A stretch of DNA of 64,000 nt from Brachionus plicatilis (Eukaryota > Rotifera > Eurotatoria > Ploima > Brachionidae): positions 1,176,245-1,240,244 of the forward strand of contig QEOQ01000460.1 in NCBI GenBank assembly GCA_010279815.1, written 5' to 3'. The position numbers and the translations under genes were made by a program. Positions 23,101 to 33,906 of this stretch are shown here, piece after piece. A model generated the notes under the pieces. That model made no database searches. It had not been told where the DNA came from and saw nothing but the letters and a program-made list of their open reading frames with translations. Each line of letters starts with the position of its first letter. Positions within the stretch are counted from its first letter, which is position 1.

Positions 23101-25157
23101 TCTTAATTTTCATTAATATTTTTTAAGTTTTAAAATTCACAAAGACAACTTATTTAGTAATCTAAAAATTTTAGTGTTGGGGGCAGGTCGAGAGGCCACG
23201 TGGCCGGCCAGAAAAAAAAAATGGCCGAGACCGTGGCTGGCTGTGCAAGCGGCCAAAAAACGGCCGGTCCATTTAACGGCCAATGACCGTGCCTGGCCGG
23301 CCAAGCCGCGGCCAACTGACGGACCGACCGTGAAATGGCCGGCCAAATTTTTTTTAAATCTTATTTTTATTAATATTTTTTTAGTTCTAAAATTCCCAAG
23401 ACAATTTTTTTCGAAAAATTTTCGAAAAATGTAAATGTTTTAGAAATTTTTCATTGCCCGAAATATGCAACAAAAAAAATAGGGCATACGGTTAGACTTA
23501 GTTACCATATAGAAAGACATTAATAAATGTCTATTTCATAATAAGTACAATCTATAAATTATTATCAGAGAATAAAAAACAAAACTATATTCAGAAAGAT
23601 GCAAAAGAGAGCTTCAAAAATGAGAAAAAAAGAGATCGAAAACAACCCAACAAACATCGAATTCAACTTCAGCAACTATAAAATATAAATATTATGTTAT
23701 ATTTTAATAAGATCATAAAATATAAATATCATATTACTAACGAAAACTTCTTATCTTAATTTCTTCTGAAATTACTGTTCTTTTTTAACTTAAATATGTT
23801 TAAATAATGATATTATACCGTAAAATATACTAATATATTTTATGATTTAAGTTAAATGATCATGCTCAAAAGTTATTATTAAAAAAAGCTATTCTAATAT
23901 TTTTTTATCAAAAAATTAATGCAGAGGCAAATAAATTTTTTTGCTACAACCAGATTTTATAAAAAATTCTACATCAATAACATATTTTAAGAGTTTTGCG
24001 GACAAAGTTAAGCATTGAATATTTAATTTTAAAAAAAGCTTCTGCGATAGTAGTAGTTAAAAGTACAAAATAGTAAAATGCATCAAAAAAAGTTAAAATA
24101 ATTAAACATAATAATATTAATTGGTAATAATTTCAAAAATTTTGAAAACTAATATAATTAATATAATTCATGGTTCTACTCGATAGTGCTCCACTTAATA
24201 TATTAATTTTTACATTTAAAAATTAGAAGAAAACTTTGAAAAAAGCTTAAAAAAAACAAAGTTTTCTTTTGCTGCTTGTCTTCAGTTTTTTATCGAATAT
24301 TTAGAAAACATCCACAAATGTAAATAGCTTACTTCTTTTTTGGTCAAATTTGGCTCAGAAAATTTTGATAATTCTCCTTTTTGCTCTGATTTACTCATTA
24401 AATCATTATAAAAATTCAGGTAGTTAACCATTGATTTTACACCCGGCTGTTGATATTTTCGTATCAAAAGACCAAGCTCCTCGTGATTCATGTTGGGCTC
24501 AGTCATCACTCTCAAAAACTTTGTAAAAATTAAAAACCAAAATTGAAATAAAGAACTTCATTTACCTGACTCTCAGTAACTATACCAATATTATTTCTAT
24601 CAAAGTCTCTGAAGTTAGGTAAAAGATCAACATTTTTTTTCGAATAGTACGAGTTTAGATCAGATAAAAGTCCGTCAAGCAATTGCTCCTCGCTTGAATT
24701 AAGCTTTTGTAAAGACCTAAATGTGCCAAGATATTCAGGATTCTTGGAAATATTATTTTCAGGCTTGGTTCTAAGATCGTCTTGGGGAAATTCACGGTAA
24801 ACATTGCGACAAAATTCTCGATAATTAACAGTTGAATTTCTTTTCAGATCATATTTATTTGAAAGTACATCAATTTGTTCAGGGCTAAGCGAAGACTTAA
24901 GCACTTGATCCAGGATACGCTGGAATTGAGTTTCTGATCAAAAACATATTTAAATTTTGTATGGATATTGATTTATTGACTTACTGGTTATGTAGCCGCT
25001 TCTGAGACGATCGTAGTCAACAAAGAATTCATGTAGTCTTGATCGCGATGACTCGGTTATAATTCTAACCTGTTCTTCGATACTTTCAGCTGAGTTATCT
25101 CTTGCAAATAAAAGATTAGACAATTTAATTAAGAAAATAAATTGTGGTTTACTTCAT
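20154..25157 (-). CDS. Multi-EF-hand protein with eight paired EF-like units (920 aa)
   Basis: Eleven exons on the reverse strand close in frame: 25157-25153, 25100-24985, 24933-24566, 24518-24333, 22889-22551, 22486-22364, 22312-22147, 22094-21241, 21183-21035, 20670-20466 and 20405-20154. The protein is eight repeats. Each has a first half with an F-x-D-[FYH]-D-x-x-x-x-G-x-[VI]-T-x-x-Q-F-x-x-x-L pattern (for example DYDRLRSGYITKTQF, DFDKLNRGHVTSQQF) and a second half ending in VNYxxF-like sequence (for example TVNYREFCRNV). The loops have two more residues before the Gly than a canonical EF-hand, so calcium binding may be weak or altered. Similar large proteins occur in protists and invertebrates; no vertebrate name is assigned. 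There is no signal peptide or membrane helix. The ATG exon contributes only five coding bases, so the start is the least certain point. Confidence 0.85.
23093..23410. repeat. GGCC-rich island flanked by ~60 bp direct repeats, inside an EF-hand gene intron
   Basis: About 170 bp (23176-23346) are strongly GC-rich in a window that is otherwise very AT-rich. It holds about a dozen GGCC tetramers and nested palindromes such as tggccggcca. It is bracketed by two similar AT-rich stretches in the same orientation, about 23093-23151 and 23351-23408 (both read taaatctta..ttaatatttttt..aaaattc..aagacaa), spaced about 258 bp. This layout suggests a little over one unit of a tandem repeat (satellite) or a duplicated insertion. 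Frames of 69 and 86 codons cross it on opposite strands, but they are low-complexity by-products. Confidence 0.75.
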
Positions 25158-25514
25158 TTTCTTATCGTTAAGGACAGCTATAAAAGCAAGTAATAAATCA
25201 TAAACATTTAAGAATAGTAAAAAGTTTGAGTGCGAATTATTTAGTTTGATTTTTCGAATGGCTTATACAGTTGCTTAGAAATTACTAGGATACTCGAACC
25301 TCTCTTTTGAAAATAATTTTAAATGCCTTTCTCCGTTAAGAAATAACTTTTTTTTAATATCATGGATTATAATCAGTTAAATTCAAATTTTAGAATTTCT
25401 AATAAAATTTGAGAATTTTTTAAAGAAATTTTTTTCCCAAGTCTGCTAATTACCAAAAAAATAATTCGATTTTTTAAGGATATTTAATAAATTTAGATTT
25501 TATTCTAGTAACTT

Positions 25515-26575
25515 AATAATAATAATAATGATAATAATAAAATGAAAGCTATAATGTGTTAGCACATCGAACGAGGTTTAGCCTCACAATATCTTGTTTA
25601 AATCAAGTTTATCAATTTTGTTTTTAAAAACATTAACTGTATCTGAATTAACAACAACTCTGTCAAGTCGATTCCAAATATCGACCACTCTGTTGCTGAA
25701 AAAATTAAATCTTTGCTGACAGTGTTTACCAATTGTCTTTCTAACTTAAAATCATGATATCTAGGGGTTGGACGACTCGTATTTTTTTGATTAATCTTGA
25801 AAACTAGGGGTACAAACCAGTTAATCTTGTCGTGTCCTTTTATAATTTTTAACATCTCGATAAGATCCCCTCTTAATCTTTTGGTCTCTGCACTGGTTAA
25901 ATTCAATGAAGCTAATCTTTCTGAATAGCTTAGCTCTTTTAGCTCTGGAACCAATTTAGAAGCTTTTCTCTGGACTGATTCTAAGACCTTGATGCCTTTT
26001 TTAAGTACAGAAATAAAAATTGTCTGAAATAATATTTAAAGTATTTCTTTGTTCTGGAATTCGATAGTTCGCCTTATTGAACCTAAAACCGATTTGCAGC
26101 GGTGTTGACTTGATTTGACCACTTCAATTTGTTCATAAATATTGTCCCTAGATCTCGTTCCGCCTCTGTTTTCGAAATACTCGTTTGATTAATTGTGTTG
26201 TTGAAATTCGGGTTATTCGTACCACAGTGCATCACTTTACATTTCTCTTCGTTTAGCTTGATTAACCAGTCGTTCGTCCTTTTTGATATTTTGTTTAGAT
26301 TATTCTCTAAAGCTAAACAAGATTCCTCGCTGATCACATTTGACATCAACTTTGTGTCGTCAGCAAATATCTGACACTGATTTTCTGACATGTTTGGTAA
26401 GTCCTTAGTGTAAACAATAAACAGAATCGGACCCAAAACCGAACCTTGTGGGACTCCACTCTCAACACTAACCCATTCAGACACTGTTTTACCCATAATC
26501 ACTCTCTGTCTTCTGTTAAGCAAAAAAGCTTGAACCCATTCAATAAATGACTCAATCAAGTCAAATCTGACTTTT
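25515..26575 (-). mobile_element. CR1/jockey-like LINE, reverse transcriptase fragment, reverse strand
   Basis: From 26559 the reverse strand encodes the central RT domain: a SGVPQGSVLGPILFIVY motif, then the catalytic QIFADDTKL and a WLIKLNEEKCKVMHCG segment. The frame breaks near 26080. The C-terminal region resumes at about 26000-25600 in another frame (VLESVQRKAS, YSERLASLNL, RLRGDLIEMLKII). The 3' end is a trinucleotide tract of ATT units near 25518-25545, a microsatellite tail in place of poly(A). It is 5'-truncated, with frameshifts and a short insertion between the two parts, so it is inactive. Confidence 0.88.
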
Positions 26576-26897
26576 ATTTTAAAATTGTCTTTTTTAGCAA
26601 ATTCCTATCTAGTCCCAAGTAAAGCTTAAAAAAACATTATTTTTAAGTAATGGATAGTATTTGATCAACTATTTATTAAATATAGACAGATCATGATGCA
26701 TTTGAGATAATTATTTATTAAAATCAAAGGTTTTTAGGGATTCCTTTCTAACTCAACTTAATTCAATATCTTATCTTTTTATTTATTTTAAATTCCTTAT
26801 TTTTCATGAAAAGTTCTTTTTTAATGATGAATTGTAATCAGTTAAATCCACATTTTAAAATTTCTGAAAAAATTTGAGAGTTCTTTTAACTTAGAGA

Positions 26898-26940
26898 TTG
26901 ACCAGTCTTAAAAAAATCATTTATTTTTAAGACTGGTCAA
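26898..26940. repeat. Perfect short hairpin (17 bp stem) with GACCAGTC/GACTGGTC
   Basis: ttgaccagtcttaaaaa and its exact reverse complement are separated by a 9-base loop. Related palindromic strings recur nearby: gagaccaactagtc near 27252 and gaccggctggtc near 27303. A further one, gacctgctggtc, lies near 51527. They may be ends of a small decayed inverted-repeat transposon family. Confidence 0.5.
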
Positions 26941-27577
26941 CTTTGCATTTACGTGAAGATTAATGTTCAAACAAAGTAATAAAATTGCAGTCAATTAGAC
27001 AAATTTTTTAAAAGCATAAAAGAAAATTGTAAAAAAAAAAATTTTCATTAAAAAATTATGCAAAAATGTATTTGATTTTGATCAAGCCATTTCACGTTTA
27101 ACACAATATAATAGAGGTTTATTATTTCTTTGAGGTATCTTTATTTTTTTTTTCAAAAATCAAATATTGTGACCAGTAAAATTTTTTTCTAAAGAGGATT
27201 TAAAAAAAATATTGTTCAAAGAATTAAATTTTTTTTCTCAAATAAATATTGAGACCAACTAGTCTATAAATTAAATGGTGTTTTTTTTTCGATAAAATAT
27301 AAGACCGGCTGGTCATGAAAATGGATTTTTCTGCTGTAAGAGATCGCTTATTTGTTTTTCCGTTCATCTGTGTTCTTGTCTAATTTATTTAATTTTTATG
27401 AGTTTGTAAATAAAATAATAAAAATTGCTCAAAATAGTTTTTATTCATTACAAAATTTTAAAAATATAAAATTGACCAAAAAAACATTACAGGCATTATT
27501 GAAATATTTTGGATTCCAATCATTGAAATAATTTAGTAAATATTAATTTATTTTTTTTAGTTAAAAAAAGAAAATAA

Positions 27578-28621
27578 TTAATTTAAATATTTCTGAATAT
27601 TGAAAACATTTTTTGAAGACGAACATTCACCATTTGATTCATTTTGATCAGGAGTAAATTCATTTTTAAAATTTTCCATTTTATTTAGAAGACAATTAAC
27701 CAAAAAATTGGTTGAATTTACGGGTTTTGTCAAATAGTTGTATGACAAAAAATTTCTATTTAGCTGCAAAAACTCGGGCATTAAAAACAAATTTGGAGGT
27801 TGATATGGGCTCATAAGATTCATAAATCCATAGTTATTGCCTATAAAATTTCTAAATGTTTCAATGGGGTGATTAACAAAATTGTTTTCTTCTAATGGAC
27901 TTTTAGCTGCTGGTTCTGAGCTATTTATTTGGGAATCAGAATCCGAGTCCACATATGTCACAGATCTTTTACGTTTACCACTGTTAAAGATTGATTTTAC
28001 ATCCTCCCAAGCATTATTCAATTCCTCATCTTCATTTGGATTCACAAGAGTTATGTGCTTGCGCCAAGAGTTTATATTCAAATTATTAGTTGGTTTATAA
28101 ATTATATTAGATTTTTCATGTGAATGAAAAATGAATTTGTTGGGTGAAAAATACAGACTGCAATGGATGCAGCGGATGCATTTAGCTCTACTGCTGTTAT
28201 ATCTTGACGGATAAAAGACTCCATTACACCCATACTCACATTTATGCTCCACCTCAAATGAAAAAGATTCCGGTAAAGAAGGAGGTCTGCTCTCTTCTAG
28301 AAAAGAATTAATTAACCTCTCTGCTTCCTTTTTTGTGATCATTCCACATCGGCGTGATGACGAGGGCATTGCTCCAGCGTTACGTAAAACTTCTAGCTGG
28401 TTGGTGGTACATTGGATGCAGTTGATACCCAAGGCTACTCTTCTGTTATGAATTTCATTGTAGCTGAATTTTTTGAGCAATGAATTAGATATTTGAGCCA
28501 AGCAGACTCTTTCTTTTCCATCAATGATCAAAGAAACCATTGGCAAACCCCGAATGAATACTGTTGATACTTGTTTCTCATACATGCCCAGGCTTTTATT
28601 TTGTTTAGATTTTGGTTCCAT
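27578..28621 (-). CDS. SKOR: SKI-family transcriptional corepressor (SKOR/CORL, Fussel-like)
   Basis: SKOR proteins are nuclear corepressors of TGF-beta/BMP-SMAD and neural gene programmes. The single-exon frame starts at the ATG at 28621 (an upstream in-frame TTG was rejected) and gives 347 residues. Residues about 20-105 are the SKI/SNO/DAC domain (VSLIIDGKERVCLAQISN, FSYNEIHNRRVALGI, CGMITKKEAERL). Residues about 115-210 are the SMAD4-binding, zinc-binding SAND-like domain (CEYGCNGVFYPSRYNSSRAKC, split here as a Cys/His cluster, then YFSPNKFIFHSH and NSWRKH). An AWEDVKSIFNSGKRKR segment follows, as in SKOR. The remaining roughly 120 residues are low-conservation, and the long C-terminal coiled-coil tail of vertebrate SKOR is absent or in an unseen exon. 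A basic KRKR stretch may be a nuclear localisation signal. Confidence 0.93.
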   Translation of the reverse strand: MEPKSKQNKSLGMYEKQVSTVFIRGLPMVSLIIDGKERVCLAQISNSLLKKFSYNEIHNRRVALGINCIQCTTNQLEVLRNAGAMPSSSRRCGMITKKEAERLINSFLEESRPPSLPESFSFEVEHKCEYGCNGVFYPSRYNSSRAKCIRCIHCSLYFSPNKFIFHSHEKSNIIYKPTNNLNINSWRKHITLVNPNEDEELNNAWEDVKSIFNSGKRKRSVTYVDSDSDSQINSSEPAAKSPLEENNFVNHPIETFRNFIGNNYGFMNLMSPYQPPNLFLMPEFLQLNRNFLSYNYLTKPVNSTNFLVNCLLNKMENFKNEFTPDQNESNGECSSSKNVFNIQKYLN

Positions 28622-30549
28622 TTTTTGAATTAAATGTACAAATATCAATTAATTTATAGGTGCTTTTTTGAAGTATTCTTAAGCAAATTTTATTAACTCA
28701 AATAATTGCCATTATTTGGCATAATTCAAGATTAAATCAAGCGAATAAACGATTAAAAAATTGAAATTTATATTTAAAATTAAGTATTAATTGAGCAGTT
28801 TTTGGAGTTAGTCTATGATGATATGTATTTGAGCTTTAAAATCAATTGAAGCAAAAAAATTTTAGCTGAAAAAAAATCCGAAAATTGCACTTAAATTGAT
28901 GAATTTATTTAGCCACTTTACCTTAACATGAAATTATTTCAATAAATTTAATTATTTAGTTAAATTTATCTTTTTATGTCTGATCAATTTAATTTCTTTA
29001 ATTAAGATTACAAGAAAAATTGCTGCATCAAGCAAAGCTCTACTTTCATATCAGATATGAGCAATAATCGTCACTCAGCCAATTTAATTAATCAATAACT
29101 GATTTGATCTGTAAACATGTCTATGAAATATCGAAATTTTCACTCAAAAATCCAATTTCTGGCTAAGAAGCTCTTTAAAAAAATTAAATCACAAATATAA
29201 AATTTTTTTTGATTTTAAAGGTCTTGTAATCTTTTTTTTTTCAATTTTTAAAAAAAATCAAAAATAACTTTTACAAATCCCAAAATTAACGCTAATGTGA
29301 CTGAAAGGGAGAATTAATATTCATTCCAAACAGCCAGGGAATTTTCCCAAATTATTTTTTAAATAAATAAAATAAAATAAATCTTTTTTTAGTCAAAAAA
29401 TAATACTAGTCTCAAAAGTAAAAAATTGCACCAAAAAAAAAAAAGCAAAAAAAAAATTGAAATTCATCTATCGATTTTAAAAAACTTAGGTCTATAGACG
29501 TCCACACTGTTGCTTTGCAAAGCCTTTCTGTTTCTTGTAGCTGTCCGCATCTCGTCGTTTGATGGTGGTGAAATTAAAGAGGTGTAGAAAATAAATTGAA
29601 TTTTGAATAATATAAGCTTTGATAAACTAAAAATTTTTTAAGCTTGTTAAAAGTCATAATTAATTGTTTTTCAATAAATTCCTCGAATAACTCATACAAT
29701 CTGCCAGTATTGATAAAATTATTTCTTTATATTCGAAGTTGTGCTAGTATTTTCTTATTTGGTTTGATTTTAAAAGAACTTGGTCGCTTTGTGGAAATCG
29801 ACTTCGAAAGAAGTTAATTATTTTTGGTGCAAAGTTTTGGGATTCAGATAAAAAAGAAGCGATTCAAAGCTCAATTAATTACTCAGAATAAGACTGCTAT
29901 CAAAATTAAAGCATCTTGATTTTCTATACTTAAAAATTATTTCAAAGATTCTTTTTTAATTTTTAATTATTTCGTTGTTTAAAAAAAATTACCCTATTCG
30001 TTAAATATTATTTTCTAAGAACGAGTCATAACAGAGGAAAGTATAATCCAAAATGAATAAAAGTTTCCTGAAATTTTATAATTTAGACTTAAGTTTTTTT
30101 TGTTGACAAAATCTCAATTGAATTTAACATTAAATTAAAATTTTGCTTAATTTCATCAATCATTGAAGTAAAAGATAATTTAGCATCAATACGAAATAGT
30201 TTGATTATTAATAATAATTCTTGATTTATTTTTATTTTCTTTTTTATCGATAGATCAAATAACTTATTTTAAGGTGCAAAATTTTTTATAATTTTGTGAG
30301 ATTCTAAATGACCGAATTCAGGATTTAGCATCAAATTCAGTAACAATTGACCAACCAAATTGAGAAAATTTCCAAAAATTAAAATCTGCAACCCATAAAT
30401 GCAATCACGTAAAATTTTCAAAAATAGTCTTCTACACAACATTGTCAGGCTGATAAAGGAATATTGGAAAATTAGAAGGATTTTTAGAATTTCTGGAGCT
30501 AAAATTAGTTTGATCTTATTAAAAAAATTGGCAAAAATCGGCTTCAAAG
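28622..30549. other. Intergenic, little recognised
   Basis: This AT-rich region lies upstream of SKOR. A short less-AT-rich patch near 29490-29585 (agacgtccacactgttgctt region) looks like transposon debris but could not be assigned. No gene was recognised. Confidence 0.4.
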
Positions 30550-32210
30550 TAGACCTTTCTGAAAAAACAATTTAATAAATTACGATCAAAAAAAAGATCT
30601 AGACCAATTCTTACTTTAATCGCTAATGATGAAGAATTCTAGACTGATGAAGAAAAAGCGACATTTTTTGGCGAGTTTTTAAACAAAACATTTAGTCTTA
30701 ATATTGATCAAATAAATACTGAAAAAGATAGTGAAATAATTGAATACAATCTTGAATTGTTTGGTATAGAAAATCAAACAAAAACAGATTGAAATGAATT
30801 TGGTACTTTTTGAAGGGTTTTTAACCACTAAAACTAAAAAAGTGATTGATGAAAAAGAGTTATAATATAATTTAAATTTTCAAAATCTCCGCATTTGAAT
30901 TACAAAGTATAGATTATGATGTTTCTTTAAATTATTTAAATCCTAAATTAAGAAATATTCGAATGAATAGAAAATATTTCATTCATTTGCAACAAAAATG
31001 TATTTTCTTTAATAATTTTTTTTTCTAAAAAGATCTATTCTAAATGATTTGAAATACGGAGGATTTGTAAATTTTAACTCATTTTCATCAATTCTTATCA
31101 TTTTTGTGGTTCTTGTATTTAAAAACCCTTCAAAGAATACAATTTTAAGACGCTTAGCTTAAAGATGTTCAGAAAATGTAAATTATACCTTACTCGAGGT
31201 TACATAGCTATCTAGAAAAAAAACTCACTTCATTATTCAGGAACAATCAGGTTTTAGAAAACATCGACGAAACGTTGATAATCTTTTCTTTCTTTTTCAA
31301 ATAATTGTAATATCATTTAATAGGAAATAAAAAAGTTTGTTCCTTTTTTTTGATAACCCCAAATCATTTGAAAAGATTTGGTTTTATTAATAAACTAATA
31401 ATCTCAATCTATTACTTAATCTATTTGATCAAATATTAATGATATACCTAAAAGAGACAAAAAAAATAGTGAATACTCTTTTCTTTTTACTGACGACTTG
31501 GTCACATTCTGCACTTTTAAGAAGAAAGGAAACCTCGAAAATAAGATAAAGAAATACTTAGACGAATTTGGAAAATGGTTTTTCAAGTGGAAGATGAAAA
31601 TATCTGTTGAAAAGTCTTGCTTCATAGTCTTCCCCAAATATAATAAAGAAAATACTAATTTAAAATTAAAAATTTATGAAAATAAAATTGAGAGTTAAAA
31701 GGAAATAAATTTTTAAGACATAAAATTTGATTCAAAATAAACCTTTGCTCCAATGTTTGATGAAATAAAGCAACGATAAAGTTCATGATTAAACTTTATG
31801 AAAATATTTTCAAACAAAAAATGAGGTCTAAGCTATATCACTAAAGGATACCTACATAAGTCTTTAATCGGATCTATTCTTGACTCTTCTTTTCCATGTT
31901 TGAATTCATTTTCAGAGACAAACAAAAATATGATATTTCTTCCAATATTCAATACATCAATAGTCTTCTAAAAAACTCAAATTACTAAAAAATAAATCGA
32001 CTTTTTGAGTTAAATGAGAAATTTGTTAGGACAGGAGTGAGTTAATCTGTTCCATTGGTTGTGAGACTGGTGGATGAATTTAAAGCAGATTTGGAATCAA
32101 CACAAATCGAATATAGGACCCTTTGTTGTAATTTCTATCTTAATATTTCTTCTTTCTTTCCTGAACTATTCAACACTTAAATATGTAGCACCTGTCATTA
32201 CTCATTTCAA
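30550..32210 (+). mobile_element. Decayed LINE family A copy
   Basis: Discontinuous frames give, in order, the linker before the RT (KKRSRPILT, then EKATFFGEFLNKTFSL near 30660-30700), an RT block (EQSGFRKHRRNVDNLFFLFQ near 31240-31310), the catalytic region (TDDLVTFCTFKKKGN near 31490-31530, first residue changed from Ala), and the C-terminal KWKMKISVEKS and HKSLIGSILDSS. The end matches the 3' region of the copies at 1-781 and 16610-16790. Stops, frameshifts and internal deletions are many, so this is an old pseudo-element. The 66-codon frame at 31498-31698 is part of it, not a gene. Confidence 0.82.
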
Positions 32211-32598
32211 ATTATCGATTTTAATTTTCTTTATATATTATTTTAACTTTAAATTTTTATTTTATTTTATTTTAATATGCAAAAACAAATCAAAAATAAT
32301 ATCTAGGAATACTAAATTTAAATACTAAATTGATTTTGGTATCAGTTTTAATGACCATTAGCCCCCACCCCCCTCTCATGATTAGGCATGTTTTTACCCT
32401 TTTTGGAGTACAATTAAAAATTGTGAAAAAAATCTGAATAAAAAAATAATTTTATTTTCATCTTTAAATAAAAAAAATTGGATAAAAAATCTTTCATGGA
32501 AATGATCGGTGATTTGATTAATTTTAGCTTATAAATAATTAAATAACCAAAAAAAATGGTTGCGTGACTAGATTGTCAACCAGTAAAATTAATTAAAT

Positions 32599-33906
32599 CT
32601 AAATCACTAGACAATCAAACATCCATTTTAAATGAGTAAGGATATCTTCTATCTTTTTGAAATCATGCTTTGGATCCAACAAAAATCTCAATTGAATAAC
32701 ATTGGTTTCCAGCAGTTTAAGGGCATAGATAAAATTGCTCTCGAAACCATTAGTTGTTCTATAAAGTGCATATTCTCTAATATTGCCATTTTCAACAAAT
32801 TCAACAATTACAGATTTGGAAGACCTGAAAACCACTGGATAGCGCAATGGCACAGATAAAATGAACGATAGCATTTCTAAAGCTTGCACAAAAAATCCCA
32901 AAGCAACATTCATCTCATTGTCCTTGGTCTCTTCGTATTTTTTGGACAAATCTAAGCAAACACTTAAAATACAATTTAAGTTATCTTTGTTTTTTTTAAT
33001 ACAAAAAATTTCGCTTAGATCTGACACTAGTTCTTGCTGGCGAATTTTGACTCCTTTTTCGACCTGTATCTGGTCACGTACAATGTTGTCGGATTTTTTT
33101 CTGTAATTTTGGATAAATTCTTTTTGCTCTTGGTATTTAAGTTGAATATTTTCTATGGATTTTTTGTAAATCAAAATCGATTCATTCAGTATTCGATCAG
33201 ATTCTTTAAGTTCTAAAATGGACTGTTTGATGCTTTCCAAATTCATTTTATAAAGTTCGATTTTAAAGCTTTTTTGCTCTAGTTCCATTTTGAGTTTGGT
33301 GAAGCGATATAAAGATTCTAGGCGCGGATTTGAGTAGGACTTGAAATTATCAGCTTTTTTTTTATTTTCTTGTATAACTCGGTCAAAATTGCACAACCTA
33401 CGCAACAGGTTTAGATCATAGGATTTTTTTTGCTCATTTGAATTTACTTTATAGGTGTTTTGATTTTTTAGTGGTAATTTTTCATCGATTGGTTCACAAA
33501 AAACAAGATTATCAAAAATTTCAAAAATTATAAAATTACTAAACTTGTTGCTTGAATAGTTTAAATTTACATCGCCCAGATAGATAAAATGGTCTAAGTC
33601 GATGTCTGCTTGAAGTAAAAGCTTTAGTCTCGAATTTGAGTTTGCAATAGATCTGTCTGAATACCAGATTCTGAGGATAAAATTTTTTTGCGGAAACTTA
33701 TTTAAATTTTTTAGTTTCCAAATTGGATTGCGGTCATTTTCAATTTTGTCGCCAAAATAAATTGCGCCTGACTTGGCGTCCAAGTGTACAGTGAACCATA
33801 CAAAAAAATTATTTGCTTTGATTTGTAAATTTTTCAATTTTAGCATCGAAACATGCCGCAATCGTTTTTGCCTGAATTGAACCGGATTTAGAGCATTTTG
33901 GCTCAT
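32599..33906 (-). CDS. UVRAG: UV radiation resistance-associated protein homologue (UVRAG / Vps38)
   Basis: UVRAG is the Beclin-1/Vps34 complex II subunit that drives endosome maturation and autophagosome-lysosome fusion. This is one exon of 435 residues from an ATG. The N-terminal part (about 10-140) is C2-like and opens with RQKRLRHVSMLKLKNL and NPIWKLKNL, both UVRAG-like. Residues about 170-290 form the coiled coil that pairs with Beclin-1. The C-terminal BARA-like domain carries VALGFFVQALEMLSFIL, VPLRYPVVFRSSKSVI and FIYALKLLETNVIQLRF. Human UVRAG is about 700 residues; the disordered C-terminal tail is absent here, as in many invertebrate homologues. Lack of introns is unusual for the window but the frame is intact. 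Confidence 0.9.
   Translation of the reverse strand: MSQNALNPVQFRQKRLRHVSMLKLKNLQIKANNFFVWFTVHLDAKSGAIYFGDKIENDRNPIWKLKNLNKFPQKNFILRIWYSDRSIANSNSRLKLLLQADIDLDHFIYLGDVNLNYSSNKFSNFIIFEIFDNLVFCEPIDEKLPLKNQNTYKVNSNEQKKSYDLNLLRRLCNFDRVIQENKKKADNFKSYSNPRLESLYRFTKLKMELEQKSFKIELYKMNLESIKQSILELKESDRILNESILIYKKSIENIQLKYQEQKEFIQNYRKKSDNIVRDQIQVEKGVKIRQQELVSDLSEIFCIKKNKDNLNCILSVCLDLSKKYEETKDNEMNVALGFFVQALEMLSFILSVPLRYPVVFRSSKSVIVEFVENGNIREYALYRTTNGFESNFIYALKLLETNVIQLRFLLDPKHDFKKIEDILTHLKWMFDCLVI

Noticed and set aside
23174..23434. 86-codon forward and 69-codon reverse frames over the GC island
   Set aside because: Both are by-products of repeated GGCC units, with biased Ala/Arg/Pro/Trp content and no start context.
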